The position numbers and the translations under genes were made by a program. Under the pieces are notes generated by a model. It worked only from the letters and a program-made list of their open reading frames with translations, did not search any database and had not been told where the DNA came from. This document shows, in pieces, positions 26,500 to 35,066 of a DNA stretch of 64,000 nucleotides (positions are counted from its first letter, which is position 1; every line of letters starts with the position of its first letter). The DNA comes from JAUIIK01 sp963745675 (GTDB lineage Bacteria > Chloroflexota > Chloroflexia > Thermomicrobiales > CFX8): assembly GCA_963745675.1 (NCBI GenBank), contig CAVUYM010000022.1, positions 62,001-126,000 of the forward strand. The letters are read 5' to 3'.

Positions 26500-29235
26500 A
26501 TGGATCGAAGAAGAATCAATCGTGCTCCGGGCAGACGGTCGCCAATACGCTCGAGCCGCCGCCTTCGGGCAGCTCGAATGGCCTCGTTGCGGCTAGCTCG
26601 CGAACGGCGCAGACGGCGTCGGGGTATTACGCTGCTGCGCGTTTTCGGGATTGGTCTGATCGTTTCCGGAGCGATGCTCGTCGCGACGATTCTGGCCGCC
26701 GCGGCAGGCGGCATGTCAATCTGGATCTATTTCAGCGCCGATCTTCCAGACCTCAACTCGGTCGAAGCGCGTCAATTTGAAACGACCCGCATCTACGACC
26801 GCAATTGGAATCTCCTCTACGAGGTCAATGATCCGTTAACCGGCTTCCGCACGTACAGTTCGCTCGATGACATCACTGCTAACGGATCAAACATGGCGCT
26901 GGTCGACGCAACCGTGGCCGCTGAGGACCGCACATTCTGGACAAATTTCGGCGTTGATCCGTTGGCGATCATTCGCGGGGTCTATATCACCCTCACTGGA
27001 GACGGCCGCTCGGGTGGATCGACGATCACCCAGCAACTTGTGCGCCAACTCTATCCGGACACGATCGGTTACGAGCGCTCGCTTGACCGCAAGATGCGTG
27101 AAGCAACCGTTGCTACCCAGTTCACCCAGGCGTATTCCAAAGAAGAGATCCTGGAGCTGTACTTCAACACGATCTACTACGGGAATCGTTCCTATGGCAT
27201 CGACGCAGCTGCGCGGGCCTACTTTGACAAACAGCCTGCCGACCTGTCTCTGGCCGAGGCGGCGCTTCTGGCAGGCTTGCCCCAGGCGCCGAGCGCATAC
27301 GATCCGACGGTCAATCTCGGAGCCGCCAAGGCTCGCCAGCGCTACGTCCTTGACCAGATGGTTGAGGCCGGATCGGTCAGCCGCGCAGATGCCGAGGCGG
27401 CCTGGCAACAGGTGCTCGTCATCTATCCGCGCCAGAATACTGAGATCCTTGCCCCGCACTGGGTCAACTACGTCATCGGTGATCTGGAAGACCGCCTGGG
27501 AGCAGAACTCGTCTATCGGGGCGGACTTTCAATACGGACAACGCTTGACCTGAATTTGCAGCAAGAGGCGGAGCAAGCGTTGACATCCCATCTCGAAACG
27601 CTTGAATCCTTCGACGCAAACACCGGCGCCGTCGTCGCGATGTTGCCCGGCTCCAGCGAGATCGTCGCGATGGTTGGATCGCGCGACTACAACGATGACT
27701 CGATCTCGGGACAGTTCAATGCCGCAACGTCGGAACGCCAGCCGGGATCGGCGTTTATGCCGGTCGTGTATGCGTCTGCGTTCGAGCAGGGTTGGAGCCC
27801 CGCTCAGGTCATACTTGACTATCCGGTGCAGTATTCAACGCCAGGCGCACCTTCGCCCGTCTTCATACCGCAAAACACCACGCATCTACACAGTGGGGCG
27901 GTGTCGGCCAGGGATGCGCTTGCTCGTTCGCTGAACGTTCCGGCAGTAAAGACGCTCGAATTTGCCGGAATCGGCCCAACGATCGACCTCGCTCACCAGC
28001 TGGGAGTTCGAACCGGGCTCTGGCGCGGATTGGACTTCTACGGGCTGGCTCTCGCGCTCGGAGCCGGCGAGGTTTCCCCGCTTGAGCTAACAACGAGCTA
28101 CGCCACATTCGCAAATGGCGGGCGCTATGTCGCGCCAAATTCTGTCCTCGAGATACGAGATAGTGCCGGTGAGACGATCTACAACCTTGAGTCAGAACTT
28201 GAGACTGACAGCGGACAGCAAGTAATTCGGCCCGAGACGGCCTACCTGGTGAGTGACATCCTTAGCGACGCCGACGCACGTCTACCGGCATATGGTCGCG
28301 ATAGCGCACTCGATTTTGGTGAGCTCGATGGCTTACCCGTTGCCGTTAAGACTGGGACCTCATTCGATTGGTTTGACAATTGGACGGTCGGTTACACGAC
28401 GGATCTCGTCGTCGGCGTGTGGGTTGGAAATGCGTCAAATCAACCGCTGCGGGAGCTTGACGGCGTCGTTGGCGCGGCTCCAATTTTTCACGACATCATG
28501 GTAGCGGCACACAGTGGCGCTTACGATCGCACTCTTGGCGGTGTACTGGAGACGCCTCGTTCTTCGTCGTTTGCGGTTCCCACGGGCTTAATTCCGCTCG
28601 ATGTCTGCACGGCAACTGGTGGGCTCGCCAGACCTTCGGATGTTTCGGAAACGATCCTCGTCGATCGCAATGCAAGGCCAGCTGTCCGTTGCGATCAGCT
28701 GACGTCGTCCGAGTGGTCCAATCTTCAGGCCGCATTGACCGCCCTGGGGGACCCAAACGCGTCGTTCTCAGATGACGCCCGAGCTTCGATTCTGGCCTAC
28801 GCGAGCGCCGTCGGAGGAGGCATCGGCGTGCCCGATGATGCGCGTGAAGCTACGCCTACTGCGACGGGCACGATCGAGCCGACGGCGACCCCAACGATAC
28901 GGCCGCTACCAACGTCGCGCCCAACATCGACACCCTTCCCGACACCAACGCCGATGCCGACGCCGTCACCGACAGTGGACAACGCTACTCCCACAGCGTC
29001 CGGGGCACTTGTGCGTGTTCCCAACGTAAACAGCATGACCCTCGCCCAGGCGCGAACGACGCTCGCAAACAGTGGCCTCCAAGTAGGAGAAGTCGCTTAC
29101 ATAACGCAAGCCGACTTGCCGCCAGGGCTCGACATAACCATCGTCGATATTGGCGAGGTTTACTTCCAAAGTCCAGCGCCGGGCGAGCGCGTTCCCCAGG
29201 GGTCCAGCATCACGCTCGCTATCCGCCAAAGCTGA
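26500..29235 (+). CDS. Class A penicillin-binding protein (PBP1A type) with PASTA domain; SxxK lysine replaced by Met
   Basis: Bifunctional peptidoglycan synthase layout. There is a basic cytoplasmic tail and a membrane helix (about residues 42-70). A GT51 glycosyltransferase domain follows, with AAEDRTFWTNFGVDP, GGSTITQQLVRQLY and ELYFNTIYYGNRSYGI. The transpeptidase domain comes next, then a Thr/Pro linker and a C-terminal PASTA repeat (RVPNVNSMTLAQARTTL). In the transpeptidase, SLN (RSLNVPAVK) and KTGT (AVKTGTSFDWF) are normal. The active-site tetrad reads RQPGSAFMPVVY, with Met in place of the catalytic Lys of SxxK. As read, the transpeptidase should be inactive while the glycosyltransferase looks intact, although its usual His after EDxxF is Asn. 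ATG 26500 is preferred; GTG 26467 would add 11 residues. Confidence 0.9.
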   Translation: MDRRRINRAPGRRSPIRSSRRLRAARMASLRLARERRRRRRGITLLRVFGIGLIVSGAMLVATILAAAAGGMSIWIYFSADLPDLNSVEARQFETTRIYDRNWNLLYEVNDPLTGFRTYSSLDDITANGSNMALVDATVAAEDRTFWTNFGVDPLAIIRGVYITLTGDGRSGGSTITQQLVRQLYPDTIGYERSLDRKMREATVATQFTQAYSKEEILELYFNTIYYGNRSYGIDAAARAYFDKQPADLSLAEAALLAGLPQAPSAYDPTVNLGAAKARQRYVLDQMVEAGSVSRADAEAAWQQVLVIYPRQNTEILAPHWVNYVIGDLEDRLGAELVYRGGLSIRTTLDLNLQQEAEQALTSHLETLESFDANTGAVVAMLPGSSEIVAMVGSRDYNDDSISGQFNAATSERQPGSAFMPVVYASAFEQGWSPAQVILDYPVQYSTPGAPSPVFIPQNTTHLHSGAVSARDALARSLNVPAVKTLEFAGIGPTIDLAHQLGVRTGLWRGLDFYGLALALGAGEVSPLELTTSYATFANGGRYVAPNSVLEIRDSAGETIYNLESELETDSGQQVIRPETAYLVSDILSDADARLPAYGRDSALDFGELDGLPVAVKTGTSFDWFDNWTVGYTTDLVVGVWVGNASNQPLRELDGVVGAAPIFHDIMVAAHSGAYDRTLGGVLETPRSSSFAVPTGLIPLDVCTATGGLARPSDVSETILVDRNARPAVRCDQLTSSEWSNLQAALTALGDPNASFSDDARASILAYASAVGGGIGVPDDAREATPTATGTIEPTATPTIRPLPTSRPTSTPFPTPTPMPTPSPTVDNATPTASGALVRVPNVNSMTLAQARTTLANSGLQVGEVAYITQADLPPGLDITIVDIGEVYFQSPAPGERVPQGSSITLAIRQS

Positions 29236-29279
29236 TCCGTTGGCGGTTGCACCGCTTTGCAGCCTACACTTGCAAGGTT

Positions 29280-30485
29280 ATGAGTACGAAGACGCCGGAA
29301 GACCGGCCCGAAACAATTCAAATGACGCTGGACGACATGGCCTTCGAGGGCGCAGCCCTCGGGCGAGCCGATGGTCAGGTGGTGTTCGCCGACTACGGTA
29401 TTCCGACCGAGGAAGTGATCGTCAAGATCGAATCGTCCCGCCGGCAGTTTCTCGATGGCCGGGTGATCGAGGTATTGTCGCCGGCTCCGTCGCGCGTCGA
29501 TCCTCCGTGCCCGTACTTCGGGCGTTGCGGTGGTTGTCAATGGCAACACATTGAATACGACGAGCAGGTGCGACTCAAACAGCACGTCATGCACGATCAA
29601 CTGCGTCGCATCGGCAAGATCGAGATGCCACCGGTTTCGCCGACGGTCGCTTCGCCCTCGCCCTACGGCTATCGCAACAACGCGCGCTTTTCGACGAACG
29701 AAGATGGCAGTCTCGGCTTTATCACCCGCGGCCCGGCCGGTCGCGAATTTCTGCGCATTGACCAGTGCATGATCATGCATCCGAAGATCAATGAGATCCT
29801 CGCCAAGCTTCAGGGACACGGCGCGGGTTTGCATCAGGTTGTGATTCGTATTGGCGAGCAAACAGGCGACGTATTTGTCCAGCCTGATATGAGCGAGCGC
29901 ACAACTGCTGTCGAAACGGGGCAGGCGGGCTATGACGAAGTACTCAGCGGTGCCCGCTTTACCGTTTCCGCGCCGTCCTTTTTCCAAACGAACAGCAAGC
30001 AAGCGGAAGCGCTGATACGGCTCGTCACCGAACGACTCGATCTCAATGGCAGCGGGACTGTTGTCGATGCGTACGCGGGAGTTGGCACGTTTGCGAAACT
30101 ACTCGCGCCACACGTAGAGAAAGTCATCGCGATTGAAGAGTCCGCTTCGGCTGTAGCCGACGCACGGGTCAATGTCGAGGGCATCGCCAATATCGAGTAT
30201 CACCAGAGCAAAGTCGAGCACCTGCTCGGCGATCTGGACATCGCGCCCGACGCCGTCATTCTCGATCCACCGCGTTCCGGCTGCCATAAACGCACGCTGC
30301 GGGCGGTGTTGAAGTTCAAACCGGCCAAGCTGATCTACGTCTCCTGTAACCCGGCCACGCTGGCGCGCGATCTGCGTACGCTGATTGACGGCGGCTACGA
30401 GCTCAAAGACGTGACTCCAGTTGACATGTTCCCGCAGACCTACCATATCGAATCAGTCACGACGCTCGAATATGCGGGTGATTGA
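29280..30485 (+). CDS. RNA 5-methyluridine methyltransferase (RumA/TrmA type, TRAM domain)
   Basis: 401 residues. The TRAM-like N-terminus (MTLDDMAFEGAALGRADGQ) is followed by the iron-sulfur cysteines PPCPYFGRCGGCQW plus a later Cys in IDQCMI. The SAM site is VVDAYAGVGTF, the base-contact motif DAVILDPPRSGC, and the catalytic Cys lies in YVSCNPATLARDL. Methylates C5 of a uridine in 23S rRNA (RlmD/RlmC-like) or tRNA (TrmA-like); the target cannot be decided from sequence. ATG 29280 has AAGG upstream. The stop TGA shares its A with the maf ATG. Confidence 0.92.
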   Translation: MSTKTPEDRPETIQMTLDDMAFEGAALGRADGQVVFADYGIPTEEVIVKIESSRRQFLDGRVIEVLSPAPSRVDPPCPYFGRCGGCQWQHIEYDEQVRLKQHVMHDQLRRIGKIEMPPVSPTVASPSPYGYRNNARFSTNEDGSLGFITRGPAGREFLRIDQCMIMHPKINEILAKLQGHGAGLHQVVIRIGEQTGDVFVQPDMSERTTAVETGQAGYDEVLSGARFTVSAPSFFQTNSKQAEALIRLVTERLDLNGSGTVVDAYAGVGTFAKLLAPHVEKVIAIEESASAVADARVNVEGIANIEYHQSKVEHLLGDLDIAPDAVILDPPRSGCHKRTLRAVLKFKPAKLIYVSCNPATLARDLRTLIDGGYELKDVTPVDMFPQTYHIESVTTLEYAGD

Positions 30486-31117
30486 TGGTTCCGGTGATCC
30501 TGGCGTCGGCTTCGCCAAGGCGTAAAACCTTCATGGACTTGCTCGGGCTGGAATACGTCATCGAACCTGCCAATATCGACGAGCCGTCGCCGGCCCACGT
30601 CGATAGTCCCGAAGCGTTTGCGCGGGCGCTTGCTCGCGCCAAAGCAAGCGTCGTTGCAATCCGCAATCCGGGACGGCCAGTTCTGGCCGCCGACACGATT
30701 GTTTCACTCGATAATCGCCTGTTGGGCAAGCCTGCGAATCCAGCAGAGGCAGTCGCGATGCTCCAGCAGTTGCGCGGCCGCGCTCACGACGTGACGACAA
30801 GCGTTGCCGTAGCTGGTTCTGACGGGCGGCTGCTCCTGGACGCCACGACGACGCGCGTGACGATGCGACCGTATGGCGACGATGAGATCGCTGAATCGGT
30901 CAGGGCGGGCATTCCTTTCGACAAAGCCGGTGGCTACGCGATCCAGGACGAGACGCTGTTACCGGTCGCGCATTTTGATGGCTGCTACTGTAATGTCGTT
31001 GGTCTGCCGTTGGCGCTGGCGATCAGGATGTTGCGGGAAATTGGCGTTGATCCTCCGGTAAGTGAGCCTTACCGTCTTCTACCGTACTGCCTCTCCTGTC
31101 CACTGTTTCAGGATTAG
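30485..31117 (+). CDS. maf: Maf family nucleotide pyrophosphatase
   Basis: About 210 residues with the Maf pattern: LASASPRRKTFMDLLG at the start, LAADTIVSLDNRLLGKP, GRAHDVTTSVAV, and GIPFDKAGGYAIQD at about 140. Members hydrolyse non-canonical or ordinary NTPs (dTTP/UTP or m7GTP subfamilies) in nucleotide-pool cleaning. It overlaps the preceding methyltransferase stop by one base (TGATG), so coupled. The C-terminus carries a Cys-containing extension (LLPYCLSCPLFQD) beyond the usual domain end. Confidence 0.9.
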   Translation: MVPVILASASPRRKTFMDLLGLEYVIEPANIDEPSPAHVDSPEAFARALARAKASVVAIRNPGRPVLAADTIVSLDNRLLGKPANPAEAVAMLQQLRGRAHDVTTSVAVAGSDGRLLLDATTTRVTMRPYGDDEIAESVRAGIPFDKAGGYAIQDETLLPVAHFDGCYCNVVGLPLALAIRMLREIGVDPPVSEPYRLLPYCLSCPLFQD

Positions 31118-31130
31118 TGAATGCTATAGT
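31102..31130 (+). promoter_or_regulatory. Possible promoter of the nuo operon
   Basis: TATAGT at 31125-31130 resembles a -10 box 56 bases before nuoA. A weak -35 (ACTGTT, 31102-31107) lies 17 bases upstream. It overlaps the 3' end of maf. The -35 match is poor, so confidence is low. Confidence 0.3.
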
Positions 31131-31186
31131 TCAGGCGTGTACCGGGTTTCACAATCCGGCCTTTAGAGAGGGGAGCGACTGCAGCG

Positions 31187-31543
31187 GTGCTTGAGAATTA
31201 TGCGATCATCGGCGTCGGGCTGATTCTAGCCATCCTGATGGGCGGCTCACTCCTCGCGTTGGGCACGTTGATTCGTCCCAATAAGCCCAATCCCAAGAAA
31301 CAGGCTCCGTACGAGTCGGGCATCCCGAATATCGAACCACCACGCAACCGCTATACGCCGCGCTTCTACGTCGTCGCACTGCTCTTCGTCGTCTTCGATA
31401 TCGAGGCGATCTTTCTCTTTCCCTGGGCTGTGGCGTTTGATGCTCTGGGACTCTATGGATACATACAGGCCGTCATCTTCATCGCCCTGCTTCTGGGTGG
31501 GCTTGCCTACGAGTGGAAGAAGGGAGCCCTTGAATGGGTGTGA
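31187..31543 (+). CDS. nuoA: NADH-quinone oxidoreductase subunit A
   Basis: 118 residues, three membrane helices. It contains the subunit-A hallmarks PNPKKQAPYESGIPN (conserved E and C-less ESG loop) and RFYVVALLFVVFDIEAIFLFPWA. Part of the membrane arm at the quinone chamber of complex I. GTG start at 31187; a GGGGAG lies somewhat far (11 bases). Its end overlaps nuoB by 10 bases. First gene of the nuoABCD block. Confidence 0.95.
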   Translation: MLENYAIIGVGLILAILMGGSLLALGTLIRPNKPNPKKQAPYESGIPNIEPPRNRYTPRFYVVALLFVVFDIEAIFLFPWAVAFDALGLYGYIQAVIFIALLLGGLAYEWKKGALEWV

Positions 31544-32106
31544 TGGAAAACCGCTTTGAAGAGAATATCCTGACGACCTCCGCCGACTGGGTTTTCAACT
31601 GGGCCCGGCGTTCGAGTCTTTGGTGGCTCCAATTTGGCCTCGCTTGCTGCGCGATCGAGATGATCGCCGCGATGCAGCCGCGCTTTGATGCCGGTGAGCG
31701 CTTCGGCATGCTCTTCCGGGCGTCACCGCGTCAGGCAGATTTGATGATCGTGGCAGGCACGGTGACGCGCAAAATGGCTCCGGTCGTGCGAACGCTCTAC
31801 GACCAGATGTCCGAACCGAAGTGGGTCATTTCGATGGGCTCGTGCGCCAATATCGGCGGCCCATTCGACACCTACGCCGTTGTTCAGGGAGTCGATCAGG
31901 TGATCCCGGTGGATGTCTATGTACCTGGCTGCCCGCCTGTGCCGGAAGCGCTCTATTATGGCGTCCTCGAATTGCAGAACAAGGTCATCAAGTACGATCG
32001 TGTGTTCCGCAAAGAGGGCCGCGACGCGGCTGAAGCTCAGCGCGATGAAGACCGCGCCGCTATCGGCGAAGCAATGGGCCGCCCGGTCGCCGCGGCCTCT
32101 CGCTAG
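31534..32106 (+). CDS. nuoB: NADH-quinone oxidoreductase subunit B (N2 cluster)
   Basis: 190 residues. Cluster N2 ligands are visible: the tandem cysteines in FGLACCAIEM, then Cys in SMGSCANIGGPF and in VPGCPPVPEAL. This subunit passes electrons to quinone at the junction of the arms. ATG 31534 has GGGAG 7 bases upstream; a second ATG at 31543 overlaps the nuoA stop. A charged, Ala-rich C-terminal tail of about 25 residues extends past the usual end. Confidence 0.95.
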   Translation: MGVMENRFEENILTTSADWVFNWARRSSLWWLQFGLACCAIEMIAAMQPRFDAGERFGMLFRASPRQADLMIVAGTVTRKMAPVVRTLYDQMSEPKWVISMGSCANIGGPFDTYAVVQGVDQVIPVDVYVPGCPPVPEALYYGVLELQNKVIKYDRVFRKEGRDAAEAQRDEDRAAIGEAMGRPVAAASR

Positions 32107-32155
32107 CTGAGACCAATTCATTGATTTGCCATACGACTGAGAAGCGAGGTTGAGC

Positions 32156-32875
32156 ATGGCCGACCAGGACGACCTGCAACCGACGGAAGCGGTGCCCTCC
32201 GGACCGGATGCCGTCGTCGCTATTGACGAAAACCCCTGGCTGACCGAGATCGCACAACAGCAACTGACGGAGGCTGCGCACGACAAGACCGGCATCGCGA
32301 AGATCCATCCTTCGTTGGTGTTGACCGGTTACTGGGGGCCGCTACGTGAAGACCATCCGGCCTACGTTGCTTTGATGACTGCGTTCGGTGAAAAAGTCGA
32401 GGGCGTCGCCTTCTTTCGCGACGAAGTGACGATCCGGATCGATCCGTCAATCTGGGCCGATGCCCATGTGCTTTTGCGTGACGATGCTGATCTTGCCTAC
32501 CGCTTACTCTCGGATCTGACCGCAGTCGACACCCTGAACCTACGAACTTCACCGCGCTTCGACGTCGTCAGTCAGCTCTACTCGATCAAGAATCGCTGGC
32601 GTCTGCGATTGAAAACCGGGATTGAAGACGGGGAACTGATCGAAACGTTGACGAGCGTGTACGCCGCAGCCGGCTGGCTCGAACGCGAGTGCTACGACAT
32701 GTTCGGCATCACCTTTGAGGGCCATCCCGATCTGCGACGAATGCTTTTGGCCGACGATTGGGAAGAGGGCCATCCTTTGCGCAAGGATTACCCGATCCGT
32801 GGCTACTCCCAATATGTCGAACCGGGCTTTGAAGCGGGCGCTGCGCCGCGTGTCAAGGACAATCGGAGGCTCTAA
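32156..32875 (+). CDS. nuoC: NADH-quinone oxidoreductase subunit C
   Basis: 239 residues. The typical 30-kDa subunit segment is at the C-terminal half: SDLTAVDTLNLRTSPRFDVV, then ERECYDMFGITFEGHPDLRR and EEGHPLRKDYPIRGY. An N-terminal extension of about 70 residues is acidic and variable. ATG 32156 follows GAGG with 6-base spacing. The stop is 2 bases from the nuoD ATG. Binds NuoB and NuoD in the peripheral arm. Confidence 0.94.
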   Translation: MADQDDLQPTEAVPSGPDAVVAIDENPWLTEIAQQQLTEAAHDKTGIAKIHPSLVLTGYWGPLREDHPAYVALMTAFGEKVEGVAFFRDEVTIRIDPSIWADAHVLLRDDADLAYRLLSDLTAVDTLNLRTSPRFDVVSQLYSIKNRWRLRLKTGIEDGELIETLTSVYAAAGWLERECYDMFGITFEGHPDLRRMLLADDWEEGHPLRKDYPIRGYSQYVEPGFEAGAAPRVKDNRRL

Positions 32876-32877
32876 CG

Positions 32878-34122
32878 ATGGCAACGAACCGAACAGGAAA
32901 CGGCGGGTTTCGGCACCTGGGACGTATCCGAGGAACGCGATCTCGGAGGCGGGCATCGCGAGATGGTCCTCAACATGGGCCCGCAGCACCCCTCGACCCA
33001 CGGCGTCATGCGGTTGTTGCTGACGCTCGATGGCGAGACGATTGTCAAAGCGGACCCGATCATTGGTTATCTCCATCGCGGGGTAGAAAAGATTGGCGAG
33101 AACAAGCGCTATAGCCAGTTCACACCCTGGACCGACCGGACTGACTACACCGCCGCTCCGCTCAACAATCTCGGCTACATTCTGGCGGTTGAAAAGCTCT
33201 TGGGATCGTCGCGCCAGAACGGGCGCAGTACATCCGCGTCCTCATGGCCGAACTCAGTCGCATCGCGGCTCACATGGTCTGGCTCGGTACCCATGCGCTC
33301 GATATTGGCGCACTTTCGATGGCGCTCTTCACATTCATCGAACGCGAGAAGATCCTCGACATCTTCGAGGACTTCTGTGGCGCGCGCTTGACGACGAATA
33401 TGATGGAGATCGGCGGATTTCTCGCGCGATATCGAACCCGATCGACGGTCGAGAAGATCGAACAGTTGCTGGTCGAATTCCCGGTCGCCCAACAGGACTG
33501 GGTAGATCTGCTTTCGGACAACCCTATCTGGCTGGCTCGCACCCGTGGCGTCGGCGTCATTGAACCCGAAGCGGCTATTGATTACGGACTCACCGGAGCC
33601 TGCTTGCGCGGTAGCGGCATCAACTACGACATCCGCAAAGCCCAGCCCTACCTGATCTACGACCGCCTCGATTTCGAAGTGCCTCTCGGTACTAACGGCG
33701 ATGTCTACGACCGCTATCTCGTGCGCATGGAAGAGTTGCGGCAGACGCTGTGGATGATCCGCCAGTGTCTCGATCAGATGCCGACCGATGGTCCGATCAT
33801 GTCGAACGACTCGAACTACGTCATCCCGCCGCACGATAGCGTGCTTCGTACGGCTGAGGACATGCAGCGTCACTTCGTCTGGGTCATCAAGGGCTTCAAC
33901 CCGCCCAAGGGCGAGGTCTACAGTGCCATCGAGCACTCTAAAGGCGAGCTTGGCCACTACATCGTCTCCGACGGCACGGCGATGCCGTACAGGATGCGTA
34001 TCCGCACGCCTGACTTCGTGAACCTCCAGGTGCTGCCCTACATGGCTGAAGGCGCGATGCTGGCCGACTCCGTCGCCCTCATCGGCACGATCGACATCGT
34101 GCTGGGGTCGGTGGATCGGTAG
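32878..34122 (+). CDS. nuoD: NADH-quinone oxidoreductase subunit D (two compensating frameshifts)
   Basis: The 49-kDa quinone-site subunit. It starts MATNRTGNGG. Frame shifts near 32915 give GTWDVSEERDLGGGHRE and LNMGPQHPSTHGVMRL, with the quinone-site His, then GYLHRGVEKIGENKRY. Near 33205 the frame shifts back: VAPERAQYIRVLMAELSRI, LGTHALDIGALSMALF, and the end DSVALIGTIDIVLGSVDR. About 414 residues. The net shift is zero. The last 126 bases recur at 34748-34873. Both breaks are likely sequence errors, given that the rest of the protein is well conserved. Confidence 0.92.
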
Positions 34123-34160
34123 GGACGAGGCAAGAGGTAACGGGTAAGAGGGATCGTCGG

Positions 34161-34389
34161 ATGAGCTTCACCGACCGTATTACTATCGATCCTGAGGTTC
34201 GGGGTGGCAAGCCCGTGTATTCGAGGGACGCGCATCACGGTCTACGACATCCTTGAGTATCTCGCGGGTGGCATGACCGAAGTTCAAATCCTCGACGATT
34301 TTCCGAGCCTCCAGCGGGAGGATGTTCGAGCCGTGTTGGAATTTGCGGCGGCGCGCGAGCGCAGATTGGCGTCGTTCGCCACATCGTGA
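34161..34389 (+). CDS. DUF433 protein, probable antitoxin-like partner (one frameshift)
   Basis: Reads TDRITIDPEVRGGKP, then, after one extra C in a CCC run near 34216, CIRGTRITVYDILEYLAGGM and LQREDVRAVLEFAAARE. This is the DUF433 pattern (short HTH-like proteins) at about 76 residues. DUF433 genes commonly precede DUF5615 PIN-like genes as presumed toxin-antitoxin pairs. Here the stop overlaps the DUF5615 GTG by 3 bases. The pair sits just after the nuoD stop, inside the nuo operon region. Confidence 0.85.
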
Positions 34390-34718
34390 AGCTCCATTTC
34401 GACGAGAATCTCAGCCCAAAGCTGATCCGGCTTCTCGCTACTGAGTTTCCGCACAGCAGCCATATAGAAGCCTTGGGAATGCGCGGCGCAAAGGATCTTG
34501 CAGTCTGGAAATACGCCGAGGATCACGAGTTCACGATCGTTTCGAAAGATAACGACTTCCGCCAGCGAGCCTTCCTCGACGGACCACCGCCGAAGGTCAT
34601 CTGGCTAGCGGTGGGTAACGCGGGCACTCAGGAGATTGCCGAGTTGCTAAGGCATCGGATCAACCACGTTGAAGCCTTCGTCGCAAATGCGGAGGAGGGG
34701 TTGCTCATCCTCGCCTAG
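34386..34718 (+). CDS. DUF5615 PIN-like protein, probable toxin-like partner
   Basis: 110 residues, complete. It starts MKLHFDENLSPKLIRLL, the acidic DEN motif of the DUF5615 (Mut7-C/PIN-like) fold. TIVSKDNDFRQRAFLDGPPPKVIWL follows with further conserved Asp residues, then a C-terminal helix. PIN-like proteins are metal-dependent RNases. Toxicity is inferred from pairing with DUF433 and not shown. GTG 34386 overlaps the DUF433 stop, a typical coupled arrangement. Confidence 0.87.
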   Translation: MKLHFDENLSPKLIRLLATEFPHSSHIEALGMRGAKDLAVWKYAEDHEFTIVSKDNDFRQRAFLDGPPPKVIWLAVGNAGTQEIAELLRHRINHVEAFVANAEEGLLILA

Positions 34719-34747
34719 TGCACTCGTTGTCGCGAAGCCCTGACGGG

Positions 34748-34873
34748 CGCATTCACACGTACGATTTCATCAACTTCCAGGTGCTGCCCTACATGGCTGA
34801 AGGCGCGCTGCTCGCCGACTCCGTCGCCCTCATCGGCACGATCGACAACGTGTTGGAGTCGGTGGACGGCTAG
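34748..34873 (+). pseudogene. Duplicated 3' end of nuoD (42 codons)
   Basis: This stretch reads IHTYDFINFQVLPYMAEG then ALLADSVALIGTID and a stop at 34871-34873. It matches codon for codon the last 42 codons of nuoD (33997-34122), also ending in TAG. By hand alignment about 108 of 126 bases agree, and 30 consecutive bases in the middle are identical. It has lost the canonical IVLGSVDR end (reads NVLESVDG) and has no start codon or ribosome site. It flanks the DUF433/DUF5615 pair on the side opposite nuoD. Confidence 0.88.
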
Positions 34874-34923
34874 CGTGTAGTCATCCTGTTTCACCCGTGA
34901 ATAGTAGGGCATCGCCAACGATC

Positions 34924-35012
34924 TGTAGGGGCGTGATTCATCACGCCAGTGACTGGAAAGTTCGTACGTTCTAGGGCCGTGGCTACCGGGCGTGATGAAT
35001 CACGCCCCTACA
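34924..35012. repeat. Nested inverted repeat (REP/MITE-like)
   Basis: Two perfectly complementary 24-base arms (34924-34947 and 34989-35012) begin TGTAGGGGCG and are separated by 41 bases. Each arm is itself a palindrome: GGCGTGAT-TC-ATCACGCC. The element can therefore fold as one long hairpin or as two small ones. No ORF inside. It lies between the nuoD remnant and a minus-strand dehydrogenase. A related module with the frame GCAGGGGCG...CGCCC occurs near 59371-59397. Confidence 0.85.
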
Positions 35013-35066
35013 AGCATGTAGCCACGCTAAAGATGACCCGGAGTTGGTCCACATCCACGCGTGTGA

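Noticed and set aside
28860..29000. Repeat array of ACG/CCG-rich triplets
   Set aside because: This is the Thr/Pro linker of the PBP gene. Similar linkers occur in three lipoproteins, and it is a composition effect, not a DNA repeat element.
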